Shown piece by piece: positions 36,501 to 49,899 of a stretch of DNA of 64,000 bases. The stretch comes from Lichenostomus cassidix (lineage: Eukaryota > Chordata > Aves > Passeriformes > Meliphagidae). Location of the stretch: positions 44,900,491 to 44,964,490 of the forward strand of contig CM039182.1 in assembly GCA_008360975.2 (NCBI GenBank). The letters are read 5' to 3'. The position numbers and the translations under genes are program-made. Positions within the stretch are counted from its first letter, which is position 1; each line of letters starts with the position of its first letter. The notes beneath the pieces were generated by a model. It did not search any database and was not told where the DNA came from. It saw only the letters and a list, made by a program, of their open reading frames with translations.

Positions 36501-37350
36501 CTCTTGGAGTTTTCAGAGAATGATCAAAGGGCACTTTGGTCACTGGCAAGTAGAAAATGAAACAAATATTAAATACCAGCCACTCTCAGTCTCTCACTCT
36601 GATGCAAAACCATGGTGTATTCAAAGCACTTGCCTAGGATATAGCCAAGCTCCAGGAAGCGTTACACAGGGTTATTCTTCTTGGGAGAAAATATGAGGTT
36701 GGAGTTTAGGTCTGCATTACAGTGCAATTGTAGGGAATGAGATATGAGCATTGCATCATTGTGTATTACGGAATTTGTGAAGAGAGGGAAAAAAAAGACA
36801 GTAAACATGATGTGCAAATACTAGGGTATGTTAAATGTTTTAATGAATATTTTTTCATTTAAAAATCTGCTGTTTCTAGTATGCAAGCACTACCAGATAT
36901 TACCAATAATGTTGCAAAGCAGTTTCTCTTTCTGTTTTACTGTCAAAGGTAACAGTTCTATTAATTTCTTTCACATAATTTTGAGGCTGAAATCTTCCAT
37001 CCTGTGTCTGCCAAGTTTTGCTGCTTTTGTTTGTTTCTAAGTACTGGTAAAATTACTTCATCTTTCAGATTTGACATAGGATGACTGAGCAGAGCATTAC
37101 TCTTACTGGCTGGTAACATCTCCTCATAAGACAGACTTGTGTCTCAGGAAATGGGGAATGCTGACAGATATTTCCACCAACAAGTTTAAAGTTCAGTACA
37201 GAAAATTTATTCTCTTCAAATACATCTGTGGGTAGAGGTTCCCAAAGAATTAACTTGGGGAAGAGGGAGTCTTAGTATGAGTTTTGATCCAGATTATTTT
37301 CCTAGTCTATTTTCCTAGGAGAGGTGGCAAATATCAACCCAGCCATGAAG
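30546..37350. other. Unique non-coding sequence, no gene recognised
   Basis: No supported exon. The largest frame, 31533-32009 on minus (158 codons), is histidine/serine/arginine-mixed without a recognisable fold or motif. Frames at 30613-30966 (minus), 32439-32923 (plus) and 34856-35188 (plus) are equally unconvincing. The only clear structure is the exact tandem duplication at 34871-34918. A T-run sits at about 35381-35389. Confidence 0.5.
34871..34918. repeat. Perfect tandem duplication, two 24-bp copies
   Basis: The unit beginning GCACTCTGTTCTCCAGTGCT occupies 34871-34894 and is repeated without change at 34895-34918. Perfect identity suggests a recent slippage event or a polymorphic two-copy minisatellite. 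Confidence 0.92.
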
Positions 37351-37354
37351 TCCA

Positions 37355-37462
37355 GACCAGAAGTCAGGAGACAACTCTGTTCCCAGCTGCTGCAACTTGC
37401 TGTGTGAAGCTGACAAAGTCAATTAACCTCCCTAATAATTTTTTGTCTGTAAAATTGCAGGT
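37355..37462 (+). mobile_element. MIR-type SINE relic
   Basis: The text AAGTCAGGAGACAACTCTGT, CCCAGCTGCTGCAACTTGCT and GTGTGAAGCTGACAAAGTCA, then TTAACCTCCC and GTCTGTAAAATTG, matches the MIR core order. The MIR pattern is 'agtcaggagacctgggttc.agtcccagctctgcca...cttgctgtgtgaccttgggcaagtcacttaacctctc...atctgtaaaatgggg'. The usual 'gtgcctcagtttcc' block is replaced by an A/T-rich stretch. MIR elements spread before the amniote split, so such copies in birds are very old and strongly diverged. There is no coding capacity and no poly(A) tail. Confidence 0.65.
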
Positions 37463-37469
37463 GATTTTA

Positions 37470-40400
37470 AAAATTAGTGACTGAGCCAAACTCCAAGCAC
37501 ATACAAGGAAAGACAAGTGTTGGCTTCTGGATCAGGCTTATAAGTCCCACAGGTGTGGCGAGACATGATTCAATAGTGTCTGAGGTTCTCATAGAATGAT
37601 CTGAGCAGGTGGAGAATTTCAGTGACAACTTCTAATGAATGCATACCTATTAATTCTACCCCCTCCCCTCCCCTTCCTTTTTCATGTCAAAGTAGCAATA
37701 AGAATGAGATTTAAAGTATTTATTGAGTGGTTGAGAAAGCCAACCTTTGACTCTGTGCCTTAGAGCAGTGCCCGGGGCAGGCAGTAATTGTGCAGAAAGG
37801 CACTGATAGCATGTCTTCTTATTGCTTCAGAAAAGTGCTTTTCCAATTTGCTTTGTTCGCTGCGTTGCTGTACCAGATTCAAGATTCACAGCTATAAATA
37901 CAGGAGCTATATATAAATACACATACATACACAGGGACTGTGACTCAGACACATTACCAGCACACTACAGCCCAAGACAGTACAATTGAAAAAATAAGGA
38001 AAAAATGAGAGTTTGTAATTTTTAATAAATAGAGCCTGATCCCAAAATCCATTTTACAGGGCTTGTTCATGTGGGTATTCAAACCTACTGAGAATAGAGT
38101 GGCTCATAAGCATAGAAATTTGCACCAGACATGTAAATTGAATCGTATATTCAGCAGGGTTTGGAGTTGCATATAATATTGATTTTTCAAGATAAGAGTA
38201 GGGACTGAGATTGTAGAAATTGTATTCAGATTTTCAGACCTGAAAAGTTTTGTTGTTTATTGATTGACAGGAATTTCCCAGTGTGCAGTGATTGCATTTG
38301 TACTACAAACCTGCTCAATGTGTCTACAATCCTTCAACTGAGACTGAGAAATTTGGTGCAGTTTTCTGTACCTTGAAGAATTCCAGAGGATCTGGAAATC
38401 CTCACTGAATTGCCCAAAGGAATATGGATCTCCATCTCATCCATCATGCCATGGGGTTGGCTGGTGGATGCACTTCAAGTTCTTTTGCATCTCCACAGGG
38501 GGTCATATGTAATTCCTTTTCCTGACTTGCTTTAGGTTAATTTCTATAGGTAGGGACTTGGTGTACACATTTGTGATTATACATCTCTATACACCATCAT
38601 CCCCCAGTATATAATTAAAACCCACAATATATAATTAAATGTTTTTACCCCTGTGTCTGACAATAAATGTGAAAAAAGCAAGAGGAGATGGACATTAAGA
38701 GCTATAAATACATTCAAAATAAACCAATTTAACTATATGAATGCATTTCTGAAGCCGTACTCCAAATCTTGCAGGTAAAGTGTCCCACAAGACACAGTGG
38801 GCCTCTTCCACCATTTGACAAAGTTTCTGAAATGCTAGCAGATTTTTACAACTTTCTGTTACAATATTCCAAACATTACTGTGATCTTAATTTCAGAATA
38901 AGCAAATGGAGTTGCTTGTTTTTCCCCTCAAAAGGTTGTTTAGGAGAAGCAGAACTTACTATATAACAAACAACAGGGGTGAAGTCAGTCATTAACATCT
39001 ATCTGCTGCCCAGTTTGAGAGCCCTCAGATATATGTTGTCAACTGAAGTTACAAATAGAGGTTTCTGAGGGAAAAAATCTGGCTTTCAAGTGCAGCAAAG
39101 AGGACCAGATTCTGTTCTCAGTGAATAAGGAATGGCTTCATTGACTAAACACAGCATCAAGACATTAAGTTCAATAGACTTTTTCCTAGTTTTCCTTAGT
39201 GTGGTGTATTGCAAAATTTGGTTTCACTTCTCTGTATTTCAAGTTATGTCTGAATTCTTCAACAACAAAAACAAAAGTATATTTTTATTGCATGTACAAA
39301 TCTATTTGCAGTACAACTCTGAAAGAGCAAGAGAAGTAGGTGGCAAATACCAGCTCTCCTTTCTGAGGTGAGGTAGACACAAAACATGCAGTGTAGTGAA
39401 GAACCACTCAGCAAAGAATAATTTTGCCAAAGAGCAAAGAAAATAAGAAAATTCATAAAATTTGGTGACCACTGTCTTGGAGAATATGTTAGATGTCAAA
39501 ATGGAATATATGGGGTCTTTTTCAATATGTTTGGTGACCACATGAAGGCATCTGGCAGGCCTTTCAAGCAGCATGGCCACGAAACCGTAGTGTGCCTATG
39601 TTAAATGCATTGCCTACAGTGCATGGTGATCATCACAGCATTGCCATATCCTCTCTGACTGATCATGTTACTGCAGGGGCTTACAAGTCATAAGTGCAAT
39701 GTCTGTAAGGTCCAAATGGTAACATTCAGGCTGTGCTGACTGCCTGGAATGAGTTGTCTTTTCTGAAGACTTCAGTGAGCTTCAGGCTGAGTACAGCCAA
39801 GCTCTCGTTTCCCAGTTCTTTGATCCCCATGAGAAGAGCAACCTAAGAATTTGGCATGACAGACCACTGCCTATTTCTAATTTATGAGCAGATTTATGAG
39901 CCATAGGCTAAGGATGCTCTCATAGGTTAAAGTCATCATTCAATGGCGGCTTATGCATGAGAACAAAAATCAGACCTTCATTGGTTTTGAACTGAGACTC
40001 TAGAACCAGCTACAGCACTGAGGAATTGAAGAATATATCAGTAGTACAAGTCTGGGTGATACTGAAATAAGTGATACTCTCTGGCTTGATGGATATATTA
40101 GAGAAGGTGAATCTTTTCCTATTTCTTCCTACTTTTCTCTGTCTTGACAAATGCATGGCGAGAGAGAATCCATGTTGCTTAGCAACTCCTTAGGATGCAG
40201 AAAGAAATCAGTCAATACAATTCTGAATTAAAGCTGCAATGACCCACAGAAAATTTTTCTAGAGAAAAATAAGAATAGCTATATATTCCCTGTCTTTTTC
40301 CTGAAGTCACATTAGCTCATGAGTCAAACTCCTTAAAATCAAGAATGATGGAAAAAGATACGTCTTTCTGAGGTGGAAGAAGGGGGCTTACTTATTGCTC

Positions 40401-42868
40401 GGGTCTGAAGAGAAGGATCTCATTTTGAATTCTAGCAATGCTGGTTATTTTAGTTAAGGTTGAGAGTGGATTTTGCCATTTTGACACATGAATCATTCAT
40501 GAGCCAATCATGATTTCAGTCATGGGAGACTCTGGATTAATTCCTCCATTTGTTTGAATTGTCATTCATTACATTGGTATGACATCCAGAGGAGCTGAAT
40601 CAGCTGATGTGGCACCAATGCAAAGAAAGACACGGTTATTGCACACAAGGATATGCATCAAGCTGTCAGCAGAGCACTTGCATCAAACCTTCAACAGGTG
40701 AGCTAAAGTAAGGTCCTCTTAGCCTATGAGTGAACATACAAATCACAGAGTCCTGTTTCTGGCACTGGATGGTTGGCTGAGCATTTTCAGGATGTGTCTG
40801 TTCACTGTCAATCCTGCAAAAATCAACATGATCAGGGTTTGTGAGCATTCCTAGCAATGCTAACAGGTTTCTGAGTATTCAAAACCAGTAATAAACATGA
40901 CCTCCTAGAAGTCCAAGAGAGAAATATTTAACTCCTTTGCTCACAATAGTATTTACATACTCATTTATTTGTTTTTACTATTTGAGCAGAACTCATCTGA
41001 ATTTTCAGTAAGTCAGCATTTGGTTGAATTGGTCAAATAACAGAGAAAAGTAAGTACATGAGGAAACAATTGCTGTTTTCATACGATAAATTGCAAAGCA
41101 CAGGATGACTTAGCAGCCACTTTTTGGAAATCACAGCATGCAAGAAAAAAAAGAGGAACCGGTCTCATCATCACTTTTCAGACCTGCTATTGCTTTTTGT
41201 TCACCAAAAGAAATAGAAAGGAGACAATTTTCTCTCTCCTTTTTCTCTTTGGGACAGTATTAAGATTATTAAATCACCACTGCTACAGTAGTGCCTGTGT
41301 CTCTAGTTGCATTACAATATATTAATTTCTCTTCTAGTTTCCTGTGCCTTCCTTAGACAGTCCCAGTGTTAAGGTTGCTTTAAGCAGCCTCATTGGCTTC
41401 AAGGAGTGCTGAGGCCACTTTGGCTCGAGCAGCAGAGATGCAGCCCCTGAATGAGATTCCAGTACTGCAGCTTGGTCACAGGGGTGGACTTGTGCACTTG
41501 GCAAGAGCCTTTTGAAATCTATAAAGGAACCTGCAGTTATATGTCCATGTAGACCAGATTATGCCTGCCTAGCATAAGCTCTCCCAGACCCCTTGCTCTG
41601 CCTTGCCTTTGGCACTGCAGAGACCCACAGAAGTTGGTTTTGTGGCAGGGTGGATTGTGGTAGTTGTCACTGTTAGGAGCACCTTGTATGGGCAATTGTG
41701 CTGAATGTCCCATGGCCATATTACATTTGTCCTCTTTATTCACACTTTTCTTTCCTGTAAATTTTTGTGTTAGCTGTGAAGATCACAGATTGCTATATAT
41801 GACAATCAGGCACAGGCTATACATGGTGTTAAACTGATTTATACTGTATTATAGTACATCTGTCATGTTTATATCACATGTAGAATTATGATATATAGAA
41901 AGGTTACTTCTGCTCTATGTGCAAGCTATCCAGTTATAGTTATTCAGCTATGGATAATACAGAATTATATTTTTATATTAATAGAATTATTGTGTGATCT
42001 AACTTCAGAGAAATATTTTCTTCTTGGTATCTATCAATATTAAAACAGTTCAGTAAGAAGAGTGAGATATTTCAGTCTGTTTCCATGTTTACAGACCTTT
42101 CCAGGCCTGTAAGTATAAAAAGGTGCCTTTCCCATCAGTTCTTGAGGCAAGGGAGAGAATCCCTTGCATTATCATAAATTTTCCCAGGTTAAAAAGTTGA
42201 GCTTTTGCAGCAATTGTTTCTGTTTTTGATAAAGCTGGTGATTCATTCTGTTCTACTCTCTATTCTCCGTGCTGTATAAATAAAATTGTCCCATTCTTAA
42301 TGAAGCAAACTTATTAGGATTGAAAACACATGGAATATAGTTTTGGTTGTATAACTTTAAGACTCTTCTGCCTTTTAGCCCTTTGAAGTAATTGCTGTTC
42401 ACAGTGACCATAGTGTGGAAACTTCTTCCCCATGTGAGCTCAGCATAAAGCACTCCATGGCAATCAGGCTGCTGCCCTCCAGGTGACTCTGTGTGCCAGG
42501 TAGTGAGAACACTGCCAGTCCAAACTCAGTGCACTTTGGGAACAGTAATGATCACCCAAACAACAAGGGCTGTGGGGTACACACTGCTGTCAGCACGTGC
42601 AGTGTGCCAGCAGTGCTGTGTCTGACATGCTTGGGGTGATCTGATGGGGAGAGAGGCTTTTGGTGAGTCACTTCATGGTGTTAGGGGGTTTGGGGATGAT
42701 TCTCACTGAAACTGGCAGGGGACCCAGGGCCAAGCAAGCACATCGGGGAGTTGCCTCTAATACACTGAAAATGTGTGGCGTAATCATACCCTGGAAAGCA
42801 TAAGAGCCACCCTGTAATCCAGCGTTCTCTTTACGTGGAGAAAACAGACTCAGGTTCTCCAGGGATGT
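37470..42868. other. Unique, largely AT-rich non-coding sequence
   Basis: No gene recognised and very few long frames, in keeping with the AT-rich composition. TATAAATA-like motifs occur at about 37895-37920 in an AT-rich patch with CATACATACA. The parts 38580-38760 and 41780-42060 are especially AT-rich. A TATAAAAAG motif lies at 42113-42121 but has no associated exon. Confidence 0.5.
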
Positions 42869-42872
42869 TGAC

Positions 42873-42921
42873 TCACCTGCTTCCCTGGACAGCCTGTTCC
42901 AGTGCTTGGCAACTCAGGAAG
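42873..42921 (-). mobile_element. Short CR1 fragment (antisense)
   Basis: CACCTGCTTCCCTGGACAGC followed by CTGTTCCAGTGCTTGGCAAC matches the reversed CR1 3' block 'cctctctgggcagcctgttccagtgcct.gccactc' over about 45 bases with few changes. The flanks do not clearly continue the element, so this is either a truncated insertion or the best-preserved island of a decayed one. Confidence 0.55.
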
Positions 42922-42929
42922 TTACAGTC

Positions 42930-45900
42930 TCATTGCCATGGGATCCACATGCTAACCTACACAAACACATGCACACACACTGCTCCACGGCAGGGCCAGA
43001 GTGTTCATGGAGCTTTTTGTTCCCAGCCAAATAGGTGTTCTGCAGCCCTTCTCAGGACAGGCTGGTGTGGGCATCCTGCTCACTTTGGGATTTTCCATGG
43101 GATGCATGGGGAGGTGTTTCCCTCTTGAAACCACATCACCTTCCAGGCTGCAAGGAGTTTAGCTGAGGGAGACACTGGCAGCTGGGGGGGGACATCATGC
43201 TATAATCCCTGTCTGTGCTTCCTCAACTTTCCCTTCACAATTAGGGCAGGAGGCATAAGGAAAGAGAGATCAGAGGCTGCAAATCTGCCAGGGTGTTAGG
43301 ATGGTTTTCCTTTCTTGGTGCTGAAACCAATGATGCTTAGTCTTCTAGTTAATTTGAAGGGGCCACATCTGGAAGTGCTTTATATGGCCTCAGCCTCTGT
43401 GGCGATTTGTCTGAGTAAGCACCTCAAGGTTTAGCCAATACAGAAAGTGCCCTGCATAGCTCATTAAGAACCTAATCGCTCCCCTCTGGGTCAAATTCAA
43501 GTGGCTATTAAAATCAATGTATTTATTTGCAGCAAAAAGTGCTAAAGAGGTTGTAAGATGTATAGGAAATATGTTCTGGGAAAAAACATTGTGGTTAACA
43601 GTGTAAGAGCCTGACCTGGTTTAGATGCATCCTAATCCCCCACTGCTATTGGATGTTGGGATTTCTGCACCAGGGAAGAGGGAATGCGAAGGGTGTCAGC
43701 TAGAGGAATGATGAAAATATCTCACAGTCAAGTGACAAGAAGCCTGTGGCACATCAAATAGAGAGAAGGACTATGCAGATAACAGCTGGCTGACAGGGGA
43801 ACCATTTCCTCTGATTGGAGGCTGTCTCCAAGGAACATGGACCAACTCTTTGCTTACTGACCTTGAAAATGGAAGAGGAAGCTTTCTTGTATTTGCAGAA
43901 GTTTAAGCACATTTGTTTCTATCAAATTAATTTGAATACATATTGCTGTGACATCAGAGGGAAAGGATCATTCCTCATTTATCAGTGTCTGTTTTGGTAT
44001 AAATGACAGAGACGCTTAAAAAATTGTTTTTAATGCATGACTTTCCCTTGTGTAAAATATGTCGATTGTGAGAAACCAGGGAAGGGAGCATCCTCTGGGC
44101 AAATGTCATCTCATACCCAATGGCTGAGGATGCACTGGGAGCTGGGAGGGAAGGATGCTTTTCACAAGAAAAAGATTCAATTGCAGGAGAATACGAGGAC
44201 ATCCTTGCTTGGCACTCTGCCTGCTCGTGTAAACAGACATGTTTCAAACACAAGTAACTATCTCCCTACATGGCCATCTTCAGCCTCCTTTCCTCCTTGC
44301 TAACAAATCTTACAGAACCAAACTCTTCCCAGAATGAATAGCTAGTTTCCTGAGCAGTGAACTTTTCTGTTGCAAAGTCAACAAAGTCCTGCAGGAATTT
44401 TTGGAAAATCTCCAGAGATGTGCAGAAAGAAGCCAGTAATTTGCTGTCTATCACGGCATGCTTTCAGACCCCAGAGAGGCTACTGGGAACTGAGAACACT
44501 CTGCATGTCAGCAAGTCAGCGCTCCACTGCAGATTTTCTGAACATCATAGAGCTGGGTCATTTTAATTTACTTCGCTTATTCTTTATACTCCCATTTTAG
44601 TGCTAGCTATCGCTGCAAGAGGAAGGCAAGGTGATTGAAACATTCAGTTTGGTTTATTAAACTGAACTTCTCCCCTCCACAGATGGGGAGGTCACCTTGC
44701 AGGTACTATAGGGTAGGAATGGGCACATACTGCTGACTAGCTGCTGGCTCGGCAGGTTTACACTCTAATTTCCCCCATGGTAATTTTCCTGGTTGCTGTA
44801 TCGGGCAGGATTTGCAGATCCACCAGCAAGGTCCTGATGCTGGACCAGCTGCAATGCAGAGGCTGAAAACAGCTTTAGCCAACTTTGTTCTGAAGTCTTA
44901 GGGAAGCTGAGCATGGGGCACAAAGTGGATGTGGAGGACTGGCTCAATTTCTTGATTAATGTCTCCACTGCAGTTGCTGGTCAAGAAATACCTCTAAGCC
45001 TGGCTTCTGTTACCATCAGGAAAATAGATTTAGTGGTATAGGCAAACTAGGTTTTACTTCCACTTGGCCAGTTCTTTTGCAAGTGGAATGAAGCAGAACA
45101 TGCCTATTGACTTGCTTCTTTTCTGCTTCTATCCCACAGCCCACATTTAGCTAGGATTTCTAGGTCTAACTCCCTCTTTTTTTTTTGCATGGAGTTACCT
45201 GCTCTATTTTTGCTGCACAGCACTGAAATCAGCATGATATCCCCAATCTGGGGCATCCAAATGCCAATCTCTCATCTAGAGAGGTTTATTTTTGCTATAA
45301 GTCACCTGAGGGTGAAAGGTACCATGGGCTGGGGACAAGTTCCTGGACCAGGAAACTAAGCGAAGTGGAAATTTGGGAGAGCTGCTGCAAGCAGGGAGCA
45401 CCCACAAAACAAGTCCCCTTCTGATGCTCCCAGGGCAGCTGAGAGAGGGAACGAAGGTGCATCTTAGCTACAGCAGCCACATCTGTGCACCAGGAACTCT
45501 GGACAAGGAAAGGCTCAGCCAGTGTTGGGAGATGATGGATTGGCTGCTCTATGTGTCAGCAGCAGAAAGTGGCCTCCCTGAGGCCAGCCACTGCCTGCCC
45601 CGCACAACACTGGGGTCTCTTCTCCACCCTGCCCTGGCAGGCTGCCAGCAGACAAGGTGGGGGGAGAAGTGGGGAGAGGAACACACCACTGTGGGGAAGG
45701 AGGTGTATAAATAGTGCCTGTTTGGAAGGCCAGGTGTGTCCGTCCAACTTGAGCCAAACATAACAGGAGGCAGCAAGGAGTGTGTCTTCCTCTCTAGACC
45801 TGGTTCCTGAAATTCATTTCCTCTTATGTGTTTCTGTTACTATGGGTGGGTGGATAGGGAAGGAGGAAGGAAGAAAAGAAAGCAAAAATCTTTGGTTTAT

Positions 45901-48228
45901 TCTTGGATCTCACACCACTGAGTCTTTATTTATTTACTTTGTACCTGCTCACTTGTGCATTGCTTGTCCTATGCATGTGTTCTGGCTGAGCAGCTCTAAG
46001 CCCTTACTTCTGCTGGATGGGGAGTTTTGCTCCACTGTCTCCCACTCCACTTCCTCACTCTGTCTATCCCTGCTGCCAGGTGCATGAGCTCCTCTGTCAC
46101 CCCAATCACTGGACCTTTCACCAAACTGAATCAGCTCACCTTGACAGAAACCTTCTTTCTTCTGGGTTAACAAACCAAACTGGTGCAGAGCCATTTCAGA
46201 TAGGCAAAGCAGAGAGACAAAGTAAATGCTCGCAGCAAGAAAGGGGAAACCATTGGAGGACAAAGAGTTTTCCTGTTTGACTTTGCTATATTGGTTCCCA
46301 CACTTGTGCATAACTTAACCAGCTGATATCTTGGCACGTTGTTTTTTTCCAGGCTCTCAGGAGGCACATCAATTTCAAACACCACCACTTCAGCCTGGAA
46401 CAAATCTTCAGCTCCCATATACTTCATGCTTTCTGCTGCAAAGCTGGCCTCAGGTTGAGCTCTGGAAAAATGTATTTGGCCAGTGGTGTAGCCATGTTTA
46501 TGGTTATTCCTTCTGCCAACTCTTTTAAGAGCATGGGAGGCTGTTATGACAAGCCCCTTGGAGAACAAGGATGTGGCAACAGAAGGTTTCCCTTGTTATC
46601 CTGGAGGCAGACCCAGATATGGCAGGTGCTCTCTCTGGCTGCCTGGTCCTGCAGCATAAAGCCAGTGCTCATATCTGCTCACTCCTGGGAAAACACTGAT
46701 GGCATCAGGGTCCCTGGCAGCTAAACAGCCAGGTAGAAAGCACTGCTTTGCTTACAGTGCTCAGGCAGCTGGTTTCATGCAAGCATGGAGCAGGTGAGCC
46801 ATCCTGCTCCTGCCACTGCTCACCCATGGATATGGGACACATGCAGTTGTGAGCACTAGGGGCCGGAAGGGTGAGATGGAGGGATGCTGCTGCCAGGAGG
46901 GGCCAAATCTTTATACTTGTAATTGTGGGTTCGCTGACCAGCGTTCACATCCCACACAGACCCACTTTCATGGCCACAGCCCGGGTTCCTGGCTACCCTT
47001 AGGGTCACTCCTCTGTGTCAGGGAGTACGAGTCCATTGGTGTGGCCAGGCACAGCCTCCTCCACACCATGTTCCTCTTGCCTCTGCCTGATGGGGCTTGC
47101 TCACACTGGCCAAAATCCTGCCTCCCCCCCAGTCAAAGGTACTTTTACAGCCCTACTGCTCCTTGATTTGCTCTCCTTTCTCAGCTCTCTCTTTCCTCCA
47201 ACTTTCTGGAATGGGAACATTATTTGAAAAACAGGCTGTGCAGAAGGAGGCCGTGTGGCCCTGCGAGCGCCATGTCAGGCAGAACAAAATAACTCCTGAG
47301 GAGGTGCTTCCGAGAGACTTTGAAAGAAACTGGAGCACACATGTTCCTCTTCTTCCTCTGTTTTTGTCACATCTCTGTAATACAGTGGACATTTTCCTGT
47401 CTGCTCGGCAGGGCTGACAGCATGTTGTCAGGACAGGGCTGTGTCCTAAATAGAAACTCTGCAGGTTCGGAAAGTTCCCTTCCTCTAATTGGAACCGACT
47501 CGCGGAGGTGAAGAAAAGCTGCAAAATTGTTTTAAGCTATGAGCAATTATAACAGCCCTTACAGTGCCAGTGACACTAAGAGGATTTGTACTGGATTATA
47601 CCTAACGTTAACATGATCTAATGCCACATGAATATCGCAGCCTGCAGCAGGCCTAGCTCTCCAAGTCGGGTTCCTTGTTCTTCAAAGTCTTCCAGGGTTT
47701 GTGCAAGGAGGGGAACAAAGCCACACTGGCAGAGTTTTGGTGCAATGTCACATGTCATTTAAACATCACAATTAGGCAGTGATAAAGTAAAAGTGGAAGA
47801 CAAAATGGGCTTTTTTTAAGTTGAAAGGAGTGTAGAGATGCCTACAATGTAATATAACATTAACCAGCCAGCCTCCTATTTGGCATTTGCTCTGCTGGGA
47901 GATGGACCACAGAGGTCTTGCAGTAAGGTGACATGAGGGTGTCACAGCGGCCTCTGTGTCTGGGCCCATGGGGTGACCAAATTGTGAATTCTTCTCCTGT
48001 CTCCAGGCTGTGTTGTATTGTCTGAGGCAGCTTTAAAAAGAGTTTCAAAAGAATCCCTCCTTTTATAATGGTATGGAGAGGCTTCCACTGGTGCTGGCAG
48101 AAAAAAAAGGAAACTAATTGGGGTATGCCCTCATAGGCAGAGATTTCAGTGAGATGAAGATGTGGTGGTGCAGCCTGGTAGGGCTGTATGCAGCTGGTCT
48201 ATAGAGAAGGATGGGAGGAAAGGACAGC
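42930..48228. other. Unique non-coding sequence, no gene recognised
   Basis: No supported exon. Many overlapping frames occur at 45373-47524 on both strands (up to 133 codons), without recognisable domains. They reflect moderate GC content and few stop codons. A run of eight G lies at 43182-43189, a T-run at about 45178-45188, and a TATAAATA motif at 45706-45713. At 47560-47650 the text has scattered CpGs and a TAACGTTAAC palindrome, different from its flanks. Confidence 0.5.
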
Positions 48229-48231
48229 ATG

Positions 48232-48405
48232 GGAGCTGAGTCTGGGACCTACTCTGCTACTGACTCATTACAGGGCTTGCAGGGAGTTGTTTAATCTCAC
48301 TGGAGATCAGTTTCTCTACCAGCAGAATTAAAGCAATAACATTTTGCTCCATGGGAAGAGGAACCTGCACCACTGTGAGGCACTCAAACCCTAGAGCAAT
48401 TGGGG
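48232..48405 (+). mobile_element. MIR-type SINE relic with 3' part
   Basis: GGGACCTACTCTGCTACTGA at 48244 is followed by GTTGTTTAATCTCACTGGAG, ATCAGTTTCTCTACCAGCAG and AATTAAAGCAATAACATTT. Then CACTGTGAGGCACTCAAACC comes at 48370. This follows the MIR pattern 'gggacct..ctctgccactgactcgctgtgtgacc...agtc.cttaatctctctg..cctcagtttccccatctgtaaaat.aa..ataa', then the amniote-type tail 'gtgaggcgctcagata'. The first core block is altered (TTACAGGGCTTGCAGGGAGT), but the overall order is well kept across about 170 bp. Confidence 0.65.
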
Positions 48406-49872
48406 AGGACAAAGATGGAAGCCAGGTAGAAGGAAAGGAAATCATTGAGTGAAAAGAGACACATGCTGACCTTGAAGGTTTTCCTTCTCATCTTGGATTT
48501 TGCTAGTGAAATCAGCAGAGCCAACAAAAGTTCTCAAGTTAAACTTCAGGTATGGCTGAAAGTCACAGAGTACAGATTGTTCTTGGGAACTACCCAAGAT
48601 TTGCCTTGGACCAGCAAGGGAGCACCTGATCAAATGGATGCAAAACTTTTCCTCGGCCTAGACTTAGTGCATGATAGAAGGAATTAATGGGGGAGAAAAC
48701 TGCTTTATATCCAAAATGGGAAGCCTCTCCCTGCTGGTGCTAGTGAGCTCTGCAGTGCTGAGCTCTGCAGCAGAGGTGAGGAATGAGGCCAAGACATCTA
48801 AATTATACTGCTGTACATACTGCCTTTGAATTTGGCCCTGACAGTAGGCTAGGTCAGCCACACTTCGTACTAGCGACACAATTTGACTGATGAATGGAAG
48901 TATTTCATATCAGGCTCTTAGGAGATTTTATACTACTAATATATTGTATTTATTTTGTGGAGACATGTCAAATAGAAGTATACCTATGCTGAACTGTAAT
49001 CCATCCCACTGAAATCCTCCCAGGGAGTGGGTTCAGACCCCAAAATAGCATATGACAAATGCCTAACTACTAACACATAGGAGTGTGGCTGACATTGTCT
49101 GTTGCTTCCCAGTTCTCCCACAGCCCATCTTACTACAAACTCTATGCAGTGCATCAATCTCTGTTAGGCACTCTTCTGAAAATTTAGCCAAAGTGTCAAA
49201 AAGCCTATGAGCTAAAAAATAAGCACCCACATGAAGATGAACTTAATTTAAAAAGCAATGTTTTAGAGAGAAGCAGAAACACCATAAAAATTTAGTGATT
49301 TCAACCTTTGAACCCTCCGGTGGTGAAATATAACAATATATTTTTAAAAATGGGAACAGAGATATCCCATGATGGAGTGTTTCCAGTGCAACACCAGCAA
49401 ATGTTGTGGGCGACAATGTAGCATCATGAGAACAAGAAATATTTTAAGGTTATATTACATTGTAGGTGACTCTACACTTTTCACAACTTAAAAAACCAAA
49501 TAAACAAATAAACAAAACCCCACCCAGTCTGAAACACTTGAGACAAAAGAGACACGCAATTTATACTGATTTTCAAAAATCTTGTGGGAGTTGCAGGTTG
49601 AGTGCTTCATGCTTTCATTCTTCTCCATCAATAGCTTCCCAGCTAGCTTTTCATTTCTGCAATGCAACATGCAGTCTCTCAGGAAGCAGGAAAAGGACCA
49701 TTATGGTGAGGAGACAAAGAATGGAGGGAGTCATGGGGTTGAGGAAAACCGAGGGAGATGAAATGTGTTGGAAGATGTGCCACCAGCTCCTTGGTAGAGG
49801 GATGAATTTGACCCACTGTGAAGTTTCTCAGAACTAGTGCTAATATCCTGCTCTTGCAGTACTTATGCAGCA

Positions 49873-49899
49873 ATTATCACCTATAAAACAGGTGATAAT
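49873..49899. repeat. Perfect 10-bp inverted repeat with 7-nt loop
   Basis: ATTATCACCT at 49873-49882 pairs exactly with AGGTGATAAT at 49890-49899 around the loop ATAAAAC. The right part resembles the MIR text 'tctgtaaaa.gg.gataat', so the hairpin may be a by-product of a decayed MIR (about 49840-49905) rather than a selected structure. Confidence 0.8.

Noticed and set aside
45706..45713. TATAAATA after a G-rich stretch, promoter-like
   Set aside because: Such an 8-mer is expected about once or twice in the window by chance, and no exon follows.
46886..46903. CCAGGAGGGGCC as a CTCF site
   Set aside because: Mismatches at key positions of the core motif. Not distinguishable from GC-rich background.
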